A stretch of 18,940 nt of DNA from CAYSWF01 sp964562905 (GCA_964562905.1 CAZLVG010000015.1:1-18940), one strand, 5' to 3'. Positions 1 to 6,774 are shown, counted from the first letter of the stretch. Notes: a model not told the origin generated them from the sequence alone. Made by a program: numbers and translations.

Positions 1-2271
1 CTGGTTCAGGGTCTGCTCCCGCTCGTCGTGGCCCCCGCCCAGGCCGGCGCCGCGGTGGCGGCCCACCGCGTCCAGCTCGTCAATGAAAAGGATGGCCGGA
101 GAGTTTTGCTTTACTTTGCGGAAGATGTCCCGCACACGGCTGTTGTGAAGGAGAACGGGTTTTTCACCGCCGAAGAAAGCTTCGTTGTCGCAGCCGCACA
201 AGTCATAGACAAAGCCGTCGCGCGGCCTTTTGGTAACTTTGGTAACGACCGGTTTTTTACCTCCCCGCGGCGTGCTAACCGACGTCGGACAGAGCGGGTT
301 GTGGCTTTTGCCGATAATTAAGTTCCAGGATTCCAGTGGGGACAGTGGCTTGCTCTTGATGACGCGGCCGCCCGGCGTTTGCTGGTGCCTGATGCCCGAG
401 GGTAGGCCATGCATAGCGCACAACCAGGCCAGCTCCCGTATTAACCGATGGCTAACAGAAGTGATAGAAAGCTTGCCGTCGCTCGTGTGGTAGCCGTCGC
501 CAAGGGAGTATCCTTCCAGGTAAGCCAGGAAGTGGGAACGCGGCATATCCCACATAAATTCTGGCAGGTGCTTGTTATGTGATCCGGTACCGCAATGCTG
601 GGCAAAAAAGCGTCCCAACGGAGCGGAGTAATAAATGAGGCGCAAGGTGTTGTCCTCCGTACGCTCCAGGGACGGCTCCAGCCGGAAAGTTTCTCTCATG
701 AGCTGGATAACATCACGGTGCAGCGCGGTCTCGTGAGCGCCGAAAGTGAATTGCAGGCTGCCATTTTCCCTTCCCTCTGCCGTGTAGTAGCCAAATAATT
801 TAAGCAACTGGGGCGTGGCGGCCACACGCTGCGGCAGACGGGTACGAGTGGACAGTTGATTAGTTACGGCCCGGGGCTGATGAATTCCCCTCTGCCATTT
901 ACTGACAGTCATTTGCGCCAGGCCGAGACGGCTGCCAATGGCCGATTGCGTCATTTTTCCCTGATGAGAAAGAGCAAATTGGTATTTTCGCCGCATGGCC
1001 GCGGCGCTATCTTCGCCCGATTTATCTACAGGCAGAATGAGAGGATGGGAATGGCGTTTTTTAAAGAGATGGCCGCGGACGCTGTGGGTAGTGCCGTAAG
1101 CGGGGGAGTATCTTTCCCGCACTTTAACGGGCAATTGAACCAGCCTGTCTCCGGGCTTGAGCTCGCGGGCTTGCTTCGGGTGAACGCCGTTACGGGTGCG
1201 AACAAAAACGCTGTGGTCGCCGGTGGTTTTAATAGCCCCTCCGCGATATTCAATTTCATATATTTCTTTGACCCGATGGCGGTAAACGGCTGCCACCTTA
1301 CTCCAGCTGCTATGGCCGAAGAATTTCTTGGGCGAGCCGGTAAACTTTGATTTTTTCTCGGTAAAGCCAAGGGCCTGTATTCCTTTAACCGGAACAGTAA
1401 AACCTTCCTGGTTTCCCTCGTAATACTGGTCCACCAACTGGCTGACGGGCAGAAGTTTAGTCTGGTTTTTATCTTTAACAAGGATAGGGGTATCGCCGGT
1501 AACGCTGGCGCCGACACCCACGAACATTTCCACAAAATCGGAACCGGCAATGGAGAAGAACGGCACCTTGGCCTCGCCGGCCACGGCCCGGGCCATAAGC
1601 GTCTTGCCGGTGCCGGGAGGGCCGATCAGCAGCACTCCTTTGGGAACGCGGGCGCCCATCTTCTGGAATTTTTTGGGGGTTTTTAGAAATTCCACCACCT
1701 CGCGCAGCTCCTTTTTAGCCTCCTCGCTGCCGGCGACGTCGTCAAAGGTGACGTTCTTTTTGCGGTCCATTTCAACCGGCCGGGAGCGCATCTGGCCGAA
1801 GGAAAGAGCTTGGCTGCCGGTGGACTGGGCGCTGCGCATCATAAACCACAGGAAAGCCCCCAGCAGCAGGAACGGCAGCAGGATGGGCAGCAGCGTGCTT
1901 AACCAGAAAGACAGCCCGGAGGGCTTGTTGACAGTCAGATTCAGCTGGCTAAGCTTCTGCTCGGGAAGGCCCAGGTTTTTCAGGGTTTCGGTGACGGAAA
2001 CGCCTGCTTCCTTGCGGGCCAGCAGATTGGTGTCGCTGTCCTTAAGCGACACCATCAGCTCCTCCTGGTTTACTTCCACGCCCTTCACGTTGTCGTTCTT
2101 CAGCTCTTTAACCACGCGGGACAGGCTGACCTCCTCCCGCTTCTCCAGGGGACGGGAATACAGGCCGATAACGGACAGAACCGTCAGGGCGGCCAGCAAC
2201 CCTATGCCTATGTTTTTAAGCAGGTTGTTTTTGGGAGATGGGGACGGCTGCTTTCTGCCGATTTTATTCAT
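1..2271 (-). CDS. ftsH: ATP-dependent zinc metalloprotease FtsH, intein-containing, 3' part outside window
   Basis: Membrane-anchored AAA+ protease that degrades unneeded or damaged membrane and soluble proteins. The minus-strand frame is open for 757 codons from ATG 2271 to the left window edge. Residues about 20-38 and 120-145 are hydrophobic and fit the two FtsH membrane segments flanking the small external domain. The AAA module follows: Walker A GPPGTGKT at 217-224, then the pore segment FVEMFVGVGA (246-255). Here the frame enters an intein (256-710) and resumes as SRVRDIF. Walker B ILFIDELDAVG is at 727-737 and GGGHDEREQTLNQ closes the visible part. The SRH region and the HEAGH zinc protease domain lie beyond position 1. 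No good Shine-Dalgarno precedes the ATG. The gene lies 89 nt downstream of the histidine phosphatase gene on the same strand and may be cotranscribed. Identity is near certain from the flanking exteins. Confidence 0.97.
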   Translation of the reverse strand, partial: MNKIGRKQPSPSPKNNLLKNIGIGLLAALTVLSVIGLYSRPLEKREEVSLSRVVKELKNDNVKGVEVNQEELMVSLKDSDTNLLARKEAGVSVTETLKNLGLPEQKLSQLNLTVNKPSGLSFWLSTLLPILLPFLLLGAFLWFMMRSAQSTGSQALSFGQMRSRPVEMDRKKNVTFDDVAGSEEAKKELREVVEFLKTPKKFQKMGARVPKGVLLIGPPGTGKTLMARAVAGEAKVPFFSIAGSDFVEMFVGVGASVTGDTPILVKDKNQTKLLPVSQLVDQYYEGNQEGFTVPVKGIQALGFTEKKSKFTGSPKKFFGHSSWSKVAAVYRHRVKEIYEIEYRGGAIKTTGDHSVFVRTRNGVHPKQARELKPGDRLVQLPVKVRERYSPAYGTTHSVRGHLFKKRHSHPLILPVDKSGEDSAAAMRRKYQFALSHQGKMTQSAIGSRLGLAQMTVSKWQRGIHQPRAVTNQLSTRTRLPQRVAATPQLLKLFGYYTAEGRENGSLQFTFGAHETALHRDVIQLMRETFRLEPSLERTEDNTLRLIYYSAPLGRFFAQHCGTGSHNKHLPEFMWDMPRSHFLAYLEGYSLGDGYHTSDGKLSITSVSHRLIRELAWLCAMHGLPSGIRHQQTPGGRVIKSKPLSPLESWNLIIGKSHNPLCPTSVSTPRGGKKPVVTKVTKRPRDGFVYDLCGCDNEAFFGGEKPVLLHNSRVRDIFRKVKQNSPAILFIDELDAVGRHRGAGLGGGHDEREQTLNQ
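142..1506 (-). mobile_element. Intein with LAGLIDADG homing endonuclease, inserted in FtsH
   Basis: This 455-residue in-frame insertion lies between GVGA and SRVRD, both strongly conserved in FtsH, so the boundaries are clear. It starts with Ser256 (SVTGDTPILV, splicing block A). It has a block B (TTGDHSVFV, 331-339) and ends VYDLCGCDNEAFFGG...LLHN with Asn710, preceded by His709 and followed by Ser711 as the +1 nucleophile. These are the residues expected of a class 1 splicing intein using serine at both junctions. Two LAGLIDADG-type helices occur: LLKLFGYYTAEG (489-500) and YLEGYSLGDG (584-593). Their acidic residues E499 and D592 are present, so the endonuclease may be active. Residues about 426-463 contain an additional helix-turn-helix-like segment. 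Splicing is required to restore the FtsH ATPase. Splicing and endonuclease activity are inferred from motifs only. Confidence 0.95.
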
Positions 2272-2360
2272 AATGTTGACAGCATGCCTATATTTTCTGA
2301 TGATGGCAAGTGGCCTTAAATGTCAAAGGATTTGGCCAGATGGGCACGGCGGGCCGCTGT

Positions 2361-2993
2361 TCACTCTTCTTTTTCCAGCTGGTATTTGGCTTTGATGTCA
2401 ATAGGGCGAAGATACCGCAGGCGGCCCCCCGCCCCTCTTTTCAGACCCCCTTCACAAATAGCCGCGCGGTTAATCCAGCCGTCGGGCAAAACGCCGTCCG
2501 CGCCGGTCATCTCCGCCAGCTGGCGCAGCCAGCCGCCGTGGGTGACGCACACTATCCGCGTGTCGGGGTAACGCCGGGCCACCCACAGTAGGGCTTTCCT
2601 TACCCGCCGACGCACGTCCCTGTCGCTTTCTCCGCCGAACTGGTGGAAGTCGTAGCTGCTTTTTCCCGCTAGCTGCCTTTTAAACTCTTCCGGCACTTCG
2701 CTCCACAGCCTGCCCTCGTAAAACCCCATGCCCTTTTCCCGCAGCAGTGGGGTCTGCGCTTCTTTTATGCCTTTAAGCTGAAGAAAGTCTTTCAGGATCT
2801 TGCGGGTGCGCACGGCCCGTTCCAGGTCGGACGACAAAAGGAGTCGCGGGTTTTGCGGGCGCAGCAGGGGTACTATGGCCGCCAGGTATCTTTCCGTCTT
2901 CGGCACGATAAGCGTGCCCGGCAGCTGGCCTTGGATCCTGCCCTCTATATTTTCCTCCGTGGGTCCGTGGCGGATAAAAAATACCGTTGTCAC
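2361..2993 (-). CDS. Histidine phosphatase family protein (phosphoglycerate mutase-like)
   Basis: A 210-residue member of the histidine phosphatase superfamily (cofactor-dependent phosphoglycerate mutase / alpha-ribazole phosphatase / SixA fold). It shows the N-terminal FFIRHGPTE with the phospho-accepting His9 in the RHG motif. It also has SSDLERAVRT (54-63) with a conserved Arg, an acidic LREKGMGFYEG segment (84-94), and VTHGGWLRQL (150-159) with the second catalytic His152. The start is GTG at 2993, chosen because the RHG strand begins at residue 6, as usual. An ATATAAC box ends 3 nt before the GTG, so the mRNA could be leaderless. The gene precedes ftsH on the same strand with an 89-nt gap. 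The substrate cannot be told from sequence; a broad-specificity phosphatase is as likely as a mutase. Confidence 0.9.
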   Translation of the reverse strand: MTTVFFIRHGPTEENIEGRIQGQLPGTLIVPKTERYLAAIVPLLRPQNPRLLLSSDLERAVRTRKILKDFLQLKGIKEAQTPLLREKGMGFYEGRLWSEVPEEFKRQLAGKSSYDFHQFGGESDRDVRRRVRKALLWVARRYPDTRIVCVTHGGWLRQLAEMTGADGVLPDGWINRAAICEGGLKRGAGGRLRYLRPIDIKAKYQLEKEE

Positions 2994-3010
2994 GAGGTTA
3001 TATAGATATC

Positions 3011-3111
3011 ACATTATGCCATGCCACTCTTTAAATAAACGGGTGGCGCGGGGTGGGAGCGCATGGGCCGCGATAAGGACCCGTCACAAGGATAGTGGTA
3101 TGGCATAATGT
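3011..3111. other. Long stem-loop element between pgm-like gene and tRNA-Arg
   Basis: Positions 3011-3028 and 3094-3111 form 18 consecutive pairs with a single G·U (3023·3099), which is a wobble only if the plus strand is transcribed. Inside the 65-nt loop, ACGGGT (3039-3044) can pair with ACCCGT (3079-3084). GCCAC (3023-3027) can alternatively pair with GTGGC (3043-3047), so two folds compete. The left half resembles a second intergenic copy at 15421-15473. On the minus strand the element forms the upstream region of the histidine phosphatase gene. It could be a non-coding RNA, a 5' regulatory region, or a palindromic repeat; no known family was recognised. Confidence 0.6.
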
Positions 3112-3120
3112 TACCTCTAT

Positions 3121-3153
3121 AGTAACTGGTAATTAGTAAACAGTAACTAGTAT
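3121..3153. repeat. Dispersed GTAACTNGTAAT-type repeat, intergenic copy
   Basis: A run of AGTAACTGGTAATTAGTAAA-like units sits directly upstream of tRNA-Arg. The same vocabulary recurs at 17081-17110 in the opposite sense and inside both expanded 16S rRNA helices (18455-18539 and about 18682-18755). TATACA at 3151-3156 at the end of the run could serve as the -10 box of the tRNA. Confidence 0.75.
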
Positions 3154-3165
3154 ACATATAAGAGA

Positions 3166-3238
3166 GCCCTCGTAGCTCAGTGGATAGAGCACAGGTTTCC
3201 TAAACCTGGTGTCGCAGGTTCGACTCCTGCCGAGGGCA
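3166..3238 (+). tRNA. tRNA-Arg (anticodon CCU)
   Basis: A complete 73-nt cloverleaf. The acceptor stem GCCCTCG (3166-3172) pairs with CGAGGGC (3231-3237), and the discriminator is A at 3238. The anticodon stem CAGGT/ACCTG (3192-3196/3204-3208) closes the loop TTCCTAA with anticodon CCT at 3199-3201. The T arm contains GGTTCGACTCC. It reads AGG codons. The 3' CCA is not encoded and would have to be added. No copy of the tRNA 3' end was found elsewhere in the window. Confidence 0.97.
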
Positions 3239-3244
3239 CTATTT

Positions 3245-3270
3245 CAATACGCCACCCGGGTGGCGTATTG
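3245..3270. terminator. Perfect 26-bp palindrome after tRNA-Arg, possible terminator
   Basis: CAATACGCCACCC (3245-3257) is followed immediately by its exact reverse complement (3258-3270). It begins 7 nt after the tRNA. It would fold as a GC-rich hairpin in RNA from either strand, but no T run follows, so intrinsic termination is uncertain. A protein-binding palindrome is the alternative. Confidence 0.5.
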
Positions 3271-3356
3271 GAGTAGTGGGGAATAATGAAACTAGCGCGA
3301 ACCCATTTCGAGCAAAAATGATAGCTCGGCGGGCAAGCGAGGGAAGGAGGAGGGTG

Positions 3357-3433
3357 TGGGGGCCTGTCTGCGTGCTACGCACAGGCAGGCCCGAAAGAGA
3401 GTAAAGCTCCTTTACTGGGGCTTTGACTGTGGC
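3357..3433 (+). repeat. Left copy of ~75-bp inverted repeat bounding the protease cassette
   Basis: The segment from TGGGGGCCTGTCTGCG to GGGGCTTTGACTGTGGC recurs reverse-complemented at 6775-6845. The only difference inside it is a 6-nt insertion here (3399-3404). The repeat contains an imperfect hairpin (GCCTGTCTGCGTG / CGCACAGGCAGGC). The two copies face each other across 3.4 kb holding the protease and the two small exported proteins, which suggests the ends of a mobile or once-mobile unit. Confidence 0.85.
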
Positions 3434-3446
3434 GGAAATCATGGGA

Positions 3447-3478
3447 ATCAAAATACCGCTTTGGAGCGGTATTTTGAT
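3447..3478 (-). terminator. Hairpin terminator downstream of the 78-codon exported protein
   Basis: ATCAAAATACCGCT (3447-3460) and AGCGGTATTTTGAT (3465-3478) are perfect 14-bp arms around TTGG. The hairpin lies 18 nt beyond the stop codon of the minus-strand gene ending at 3496. The T-rich half of the stem stands in for a T tract. It could act in both directions. Confidence 0.65.
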
Positions 3479-3495
3479 GAACCCAGATTAAATTT

Positions 3496-3732
3496 CTACT
3501 TATTAGATACCAACTCCGGGTTCTCCAGGTACCCAGGTACTCCGTGTCCATCATCTTCGCAATGCACCTCCCCGCCGTTGGCAATGGCTACATCAACTCC
3601 TTGTCGACCTTCATTGTCGCAAGCGGTCTGATGCGGACCCTGTGGAACATCACCATTTTGGTTCTGACCTGGATGAAAAGCAAAAGCAGAATCGGCAAAT
3701 AAGGTTAAAGCAAGCGCGGAAACAAACCCCAA
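3496..3732 (-). CDS. Small putative exported protein, function unknown
   Basis: I do not recognise this 78-residue protein. Its first 18 residues are a hydrophobic segment ending in DSAFA, a typical signal peptidase I site. That leaves a mature acidic, His- and Gly-rich polypeptide of about 60 residues with two cysteines (TACDNEG and EVHCEDDG) that could form a disulfide. The TTG start at 3732 is supported by GGAAGG seven nucleotides upstream. The signal peptide then lacks a basic n-region; a lysine lies just upstream in the same open frame (WKVLLLGF), so the true start may be further out at an unrecognised codon. It lies downstream of a protease remnant and ends before a strong hairpin. It may be a partner or substrate of the protease, but that is only inferred from position. 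Confidence 0.55.
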   Translation of the reverse strand: MGFVSALALTLFADSAFAFHPGQNQNGDVPQGPHQTACDNEGRQGVDVAIANGGEVHCEDDGHGVPGYLENPELVSNK

Positions 3733-3802
3733 AAGCAGAACCTTCCAAGCAACGTCGGATGTTGTAAGTTCTTTTGTTGTCTTAAATTTGGTTTGGCTTT
3801 AA

Positions 3803-3931
3803 TTAATTATTCCGATTATCAGTTTTGTCCGTGCTCAAATCGACATTTACTGCTGGATCAGCCGGGCCGACTGCCGCAACCGCGAGAGCCGCACTCACCA
3901 GTCCCCAGCCGTATTTTTCATCTCTTCCGCC
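3803..3931 (-). pseudogene. C-terminal remnant of a second subtilisin-like protease
   Basis: The minus-strand frame ending at TAA 3805-3803 reads GGRDEKYGWGLVSAALAV, then AAVGPADPAV. This matches the end of the catalytic domain of the neighbouring intact protease (AGRDEKYGYGLVNAYGAV, residues 380-397, then LAVGPVTDIAV). Upstream of GGRDE the similarity stops and the frame meets a stop at 3955-3953. Only about 40 codons survive. It indicates that the protease gene was once duplicated in tandem and one copy was largely deleted. Confidence 0.8.
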
Positions 3932-4011
3932 ACACACCCAATACCGCAAAATTTAACAAGGCGGGCGCCGCGCACGCGGCGAAGCTGAAAACCGGAGAGT
4001 CTTCTGTTGAG

Positions 4012-4048
4012 AAACAAAGCCCTCACCAAAACGGTGAGGGCTTTGTTT
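4012..4048. terminator. Strong bidirectional intrinsic terminator
   Basis: AAACAAAGCCCTCACC (4012-4027) and GGTGAGGGCTTTGTTT (4033-4048) are perfect 16-bp arms around a 5-nt loop, with T-rich tails on both strands. On the minus strand it lies 51 nt beyond the stop of the 55-codon gene at 4099, so it would end the protease-peptide transcript. Confidence 0.85.
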
Positions 4049-4098
4049 TATCTGCTGGGATATGCCCAAGCCAATCACTCTCGCCACACTCCTTTTTA

Positions 4099-4266
4099 CT
4101 AGGGACAAAGTGGTACATGCGGCTCGCCCGGGCTTGTACATGCAGGATGGTCTGGACCAAAGGCGGGCGGCTGTGCCGAAGCGCTCATTGCGCCGATGGA
4201 GAATACGGCTGTCGCCAGCGCCAGTGCAAACACTGCGCCGAAAATGGTGCGGATAGAAATGCTCAT
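4099..4266 (-). CDS. Very small putative exported peptide (55 codons)
   Basis: An open frame of 55 codons with ATG at 4266 and TAG at 4101-4099. Residues 1-31 form a classic Sec signal peptide: MSISIR, a hydrophobic core rich in Ala, Leu, Val and Phe, and the cleavage motif SASA. The predicted mature peptide is only about 24 residues, proline-rich, with two cysteines (PACTSPGEP and PLCP), which suggests a small disulfide-closed secreted peptide. There is no clear Shine-Dalgarno. It lies 84 nt downstream of the protease stop on the same strand and upstream of a strong terminator, so it is probably in the protease operon. It could be a signalling peptide, an antimicrobial peptide or a protease substrate; none of these is demonstrated. 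Confidence 0.65.
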   Translation of the reverse strand: MSISIRTIFGAVFALALATAVFSIGAMSASAQPPAFGPDHPACTSPGEPHVPLCP

Positions 4267-4350
4267 AGATATACGGTGCGTTTATATTAGGTTTATAATA
4301 CTCGACCTTTATAGTACTCGGCCAATGTTCGCTCACACTCACAGAAGGAA

Positions 4351-6582
4351 CTATTTCGTGAAGAAGTCAGGGTTGTCCTCATCAAGCGCGCTGTCCCAAG
4401 TCAGCGAGGAGTGGGTGAGGTCGGTCACTTCCGCTTTGTAGTCGCCGCTTGGCGCGAAGAGCAGTTTGAATTTTACATCCCCATCGTTGTTCGTTGTGGC
4501 GCTGAAGTTCCAGCAGTCGTCGTCGCCGCCACACTCAAACACTCCGTCGCCGTCCGAGTCGTACGTGAGCGTTGCCGCTACGTCCGCGCCGTCAACCGGA
4601 TCATCGCCGCTTCCAAGCGTGCCGTCGCCGTCCGAGTCCTGCCGGATGTTGGGTGTGAACTCAAGGTGTTTTTTCGCGCTCCATCTGATGTCAAAGACGC
4701 CCATTTCGCTTGAATCGCCGGTTGAGACGGTTACCACCGTGCTCTTGGCATCGTTGGTGCTGTCGTCGTCGGAGAAGTTGTGCGAGGCGGTGAGCGTGTG
4801 GTCGCCTTCGCTTGCATTGCTGGTATCCCATGAGTACGTCAGCACCACCGACTCCCCTGCGGCAAGGCCGCCGCTGATGGTCCGTGTGCCGATGGTTACC
4901 CCGTCGGTTTCGTCAACGAGCGTTACATCAATGTCGCTTGAAACATCTTGGTTGCCGACATTTTCAACGGTCACATCAACATCAACGACATCTCCCTGCG
5001 TCACCGTGCCCGGCGCATCAACTGCAGTGATGGCAATGTCAGTGGTCTCTTCCTCTACGGTTACCACCGTGCTCTTGGCATCGTTGGTGCTGTCGTCGTC
5101 GGAAAAGTTGTGCGAGCCCGTGAGCGTATGGTCGCCGAGAGAGCTGTCCGTAGTGTCCCAGGAGTATGTCAGGGTGACCGACTCTCCCGCAACAAGCCCG
5201 CCGGTTATGGTTTGGGTGCCGATGGTAACAACATCCGTCTCATCTTCCAGCGCTACATCAATGTCGCTTGAAACATCCTGATTGCCGACATTCTCCACCG
5301 TTACATCTACGCTGGTTGTGTCACCTACTACAACAGAACTCGGTGCATCAACTGCCGTCACCGCAATGTCGGTTACCGGACCGACTGCTAGAACGGCGCC
5401 GTAAGCGTTAACTAAGCCGTAGCCATACTTCTCGTCTCTGCCGGCCTCGCCCAAGTCATCGGCGGTATCTTGGAGCACCTGGCGCACGTCATCGTTTATA
5501 TTGCCGTCGCCGTCCGCGTCGCTGATGCCGGCTGCAATCACGAGTGCCGCCGTGCCAGCTGCATGCGGCGATGCCATTGAAGTACCGCTCTTCTCGCCGT
5601 AGCCGCCGCCCAATAGCGTAGAAGGAATGTCTACGCCGGGAGCCGCCAGCTCTACATCAGGACCGGTGCTTGAGAACGACGCGCGCTCGTCGTCTTTGTC
5701 CGTTGCGGCGACGGCAACAACCGAATCGTAGCGTGCCGGGTAGCCAACCTTGTCACCTTTACCAGGCGGATTACCGGAGTTGCCAGCGGCAGCAATATGC
5801 AGAACTCCCGCGGCGGCCGAATTGTCAAAGGCCGCCTGTACCGTACTTCCCGGATCCTTACCGCTTCCGTAGCTGTTGTTTGTTACCTGTAGTCCGTTAT
5901 CCACCGCCCACTCAAGCGCGGCAATAACGTCGCTCCACGAGCCACTGCCGTTTTCGTTGAGTACTTTGAGTCCATAGAGCGCCGCCTCGGGAGCCGCGCC
6001 GACAACGCCGGTGTCATTGTCTTCTGCGGCAACCGTGCCGGAAACATGCGTGCCGTGGCCGTTATCATCCATCGGGTCAGTGTCATCGTTTACGAAGTCA
6101 TAGCCGCCGGCGAAGTTTGCGTCAAGGTCTTCGTGGTTGTAATCAATACCGCTGTCAATCACGGCAGCTTTGACTCCGGTGCCTTTCTCGCCATCTGCAT
6201 GCGCGTCTCCGGCGCCAATCCGTTTTACTCCCCATGTATTGTCTAATTCGGCATCAATGGCCTGCACCGTGCCGTCAAGTTCCACCACCGTAACAAGGGG
6301 GTGATTGCGCAAACCATTGAGCGCGCTTGATGGTACACTTGCGGCTATTGCCGGCACGAGATGGAAACTGTGGGAAATCTCCCCGCCAAAGGCGCGCACC
6401 AGCGCCTGCTCGCTTTGCCCCGGTGTGTTCCCAAAGCCGATGAGCACATCGACGCGCTCCGCAGCATGGGTATCTTGCGGGCCGGGCAAAGCCATGCCCG
6501 CTCCCGTTACCAGAAAAGCCGCGACCACAAAACCGCTTAAAAACTTCTTTGCGAGATTCTTCGATAAAATGATTTTAAACAT
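4351..6582 (-). CDS. Secreted S8 (subtilisin-family) serine protease with two CARDB-like repeats
   Basis: A 743-residue secreted protease. Residues 1-41 are a basic, hydrophobic signal region ending THAA. Residues about 43-107 look like an I9-type inhibitory propeptide. The catalytic domain (about 115-400) has the full triad: Asp143 in AAVIDSGID, His176 in DDNGHGTHVSG and Ser335 in SGTSMASPHAAG, with oxyanion Asn268 in AAAGNSG. Two nearly identical repeats of ~107 residues follow (405-510 and 515-620), resembling CARDB-type adhesion modules (TVENVGNQDVSSDID in both). The C-terminal region (about 628-743) carries Asp-rich, calcium-loop-like stretches (DSDGDGTLGSGDD, YDSDGDGVFECGGDDD) and two cysteines. 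The ATG at 6582 has no Shine-Dalgarno. A promoter-like TTGACA-17-TAATAC lies upstream at 6692-6720. It probably cleaves extracellular or host-surface proteins, and may process the adjacent small exported peptides. Confidence 0.93.
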   Translation of the reverse strand: MFKIILSKNLAKKFLSGFVVAAFLVTGAGMALPGPQDTHAAERVDVLIGFGNTPGQSEQALVRAFGGEISHSFHLVPAIAASVPSSALNGLRNHPLVTVVELDGTVQAIDAELDNTWGVKRIGAGDAHADGEKGTGVKAAVIDSGIDYNHEDLDANFAGGYDFVNDDTDPMDDNGHGTHVSGTVAAEDNDTGVVGAAPEAALYGLKVLNENGSGSWSDVIAALEWAVDNGLQVTNNSYGSGKDPGSTVQAAFDNSAAAGVLHIAAAGNSGNPPGKGDKVGYPARYDSVVAVAATDKDDERASFSSTGPDVELAAPGVDIPSTLLGGGYGEKSGTSMASPHAAGTAALVIAAGISDADGDGNINDDVRQVLQDTADDLGEAGRDEKYGYGLVNAYGAVLAVGPVTDIAVTAVDAPSSVVVGDTTSVDVTVENVGNQDVSSDIDVALEDETDVVTIGTQTITGGLVAGESVTLTYSWDTTDSSLGDHTLTGSHNFSDDDSTNDAKSTVVTVEEETTDIAITAVDAPGTVTQGDVVDVDVTVENVGNQDVSSDIDVTLVDETDGVTIGTRTISGGLAAGESVVLTYSWDTSNASEGDHTLTASHNFSDDDSTNDAKSTVVTVSTGDSSEMGVFDIRWSAKKHLEFTPNIRQDSDGDGTLGSGDDPVDGADVAATLTYDSDGDGVFECGGDDDCWNFSATTNNDGDVKFKLLFAPSGDYKAEVTDLTHSSLTWDSALDEDNPDFFTK
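4723..5370 (-). repeat. Tandem DNA repeat encoding the two CARDB-like modules
   Basis: Two direct copies of about 320 bp (roughly 5047-5370 and 4723-5040) encode protease residues 405-510 and 515-620. Long blocks are nearly identical, for example GTTACCACCGTGCTCTTGGC at 4729 and 5057. This indicates a recent internal duplication or ongoing gene conversion. Confidence 0.85.
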
Positions 6583-6640
6583 AAAATATATAATTAATGG
6601 CTTTTTTTATGGATTATTTTCGAGTAGAGTCGACCAAACT

Positions 6641-6694
6641 CCCCTTATACCCCTTATACCTCTTGTACCTCTTGTACCTCTTGTACCTCTTGTA
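6641..6694 (-). repeat. Six tandem 9-nt units in the protease 5' leader
   Basis: On the minus strand there are four copies of TACAAGAGG followed by two of TATAAGGGG, in perfect 9-nt register. They begin at the predicted -10 box and lie within the predicted untranslated leader. Each unit carries a purine motif (AAGAGG or AAGGGG) that looks like a Shine-Dalgarno core. Copy number could change by slippage and alter leader length or ribosome loading. Confidence 0.85.
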
Positions 6695-6720
6695 TTATTG
6701 TTACACTTGGCGTTTGTCAA
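6692..6720 (-). promoter_or_regulatory. Predicted promoter of the S8 protease gene
   Basis: On the minus strand, TTGACA (6720-6715) and TAATAC (6697-6692) are separated by 17 bp. The -35 matches the sigma-70 consensus exactly; the -10 is weaker. Transcription would start near 6685 and give a leader of about 100 nt that contains the 9-nt repeats. Confidence 0.6.
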
Positions 6721-6774
6721 TACTAGGGCTTACTTCTCAACACTCACACCGATTTTAGTATAGAGATTTTGCCA

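Noticed and set aside
1026..1550. 174-codon minus-strand frame within the ftsH/intein region
   Set aside because: It is out of frame with ftsH; the ftsH frame is continuously open here and encodes the intein blocks.
1550..2395. 281-codon plus-strand frame opposite ftsH
   Set aside because: It is antisense to strongly conserved FtsH coding sequence, lacks recognisable motifs and has the skewed composition of a shadow frame.
3166..3238. tRNA-Arg as the integration site of the island
   Set aside because: No second copy of the tRNA 3' end or other direct repeat was found on the far side of the accessory region.
4466..5281. 271-codon plus-strand frame rich in Ser, Thr and Val
   Set aside because: Antisense to the repeated modules of the S8 protease; its repetitiveness only mirrors the sense repeats.
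6641..6694. Tandem repeats as a CRISPR array
   Set aside because: Units are 9 nt with no spacers, and there are no cas genes in the window.
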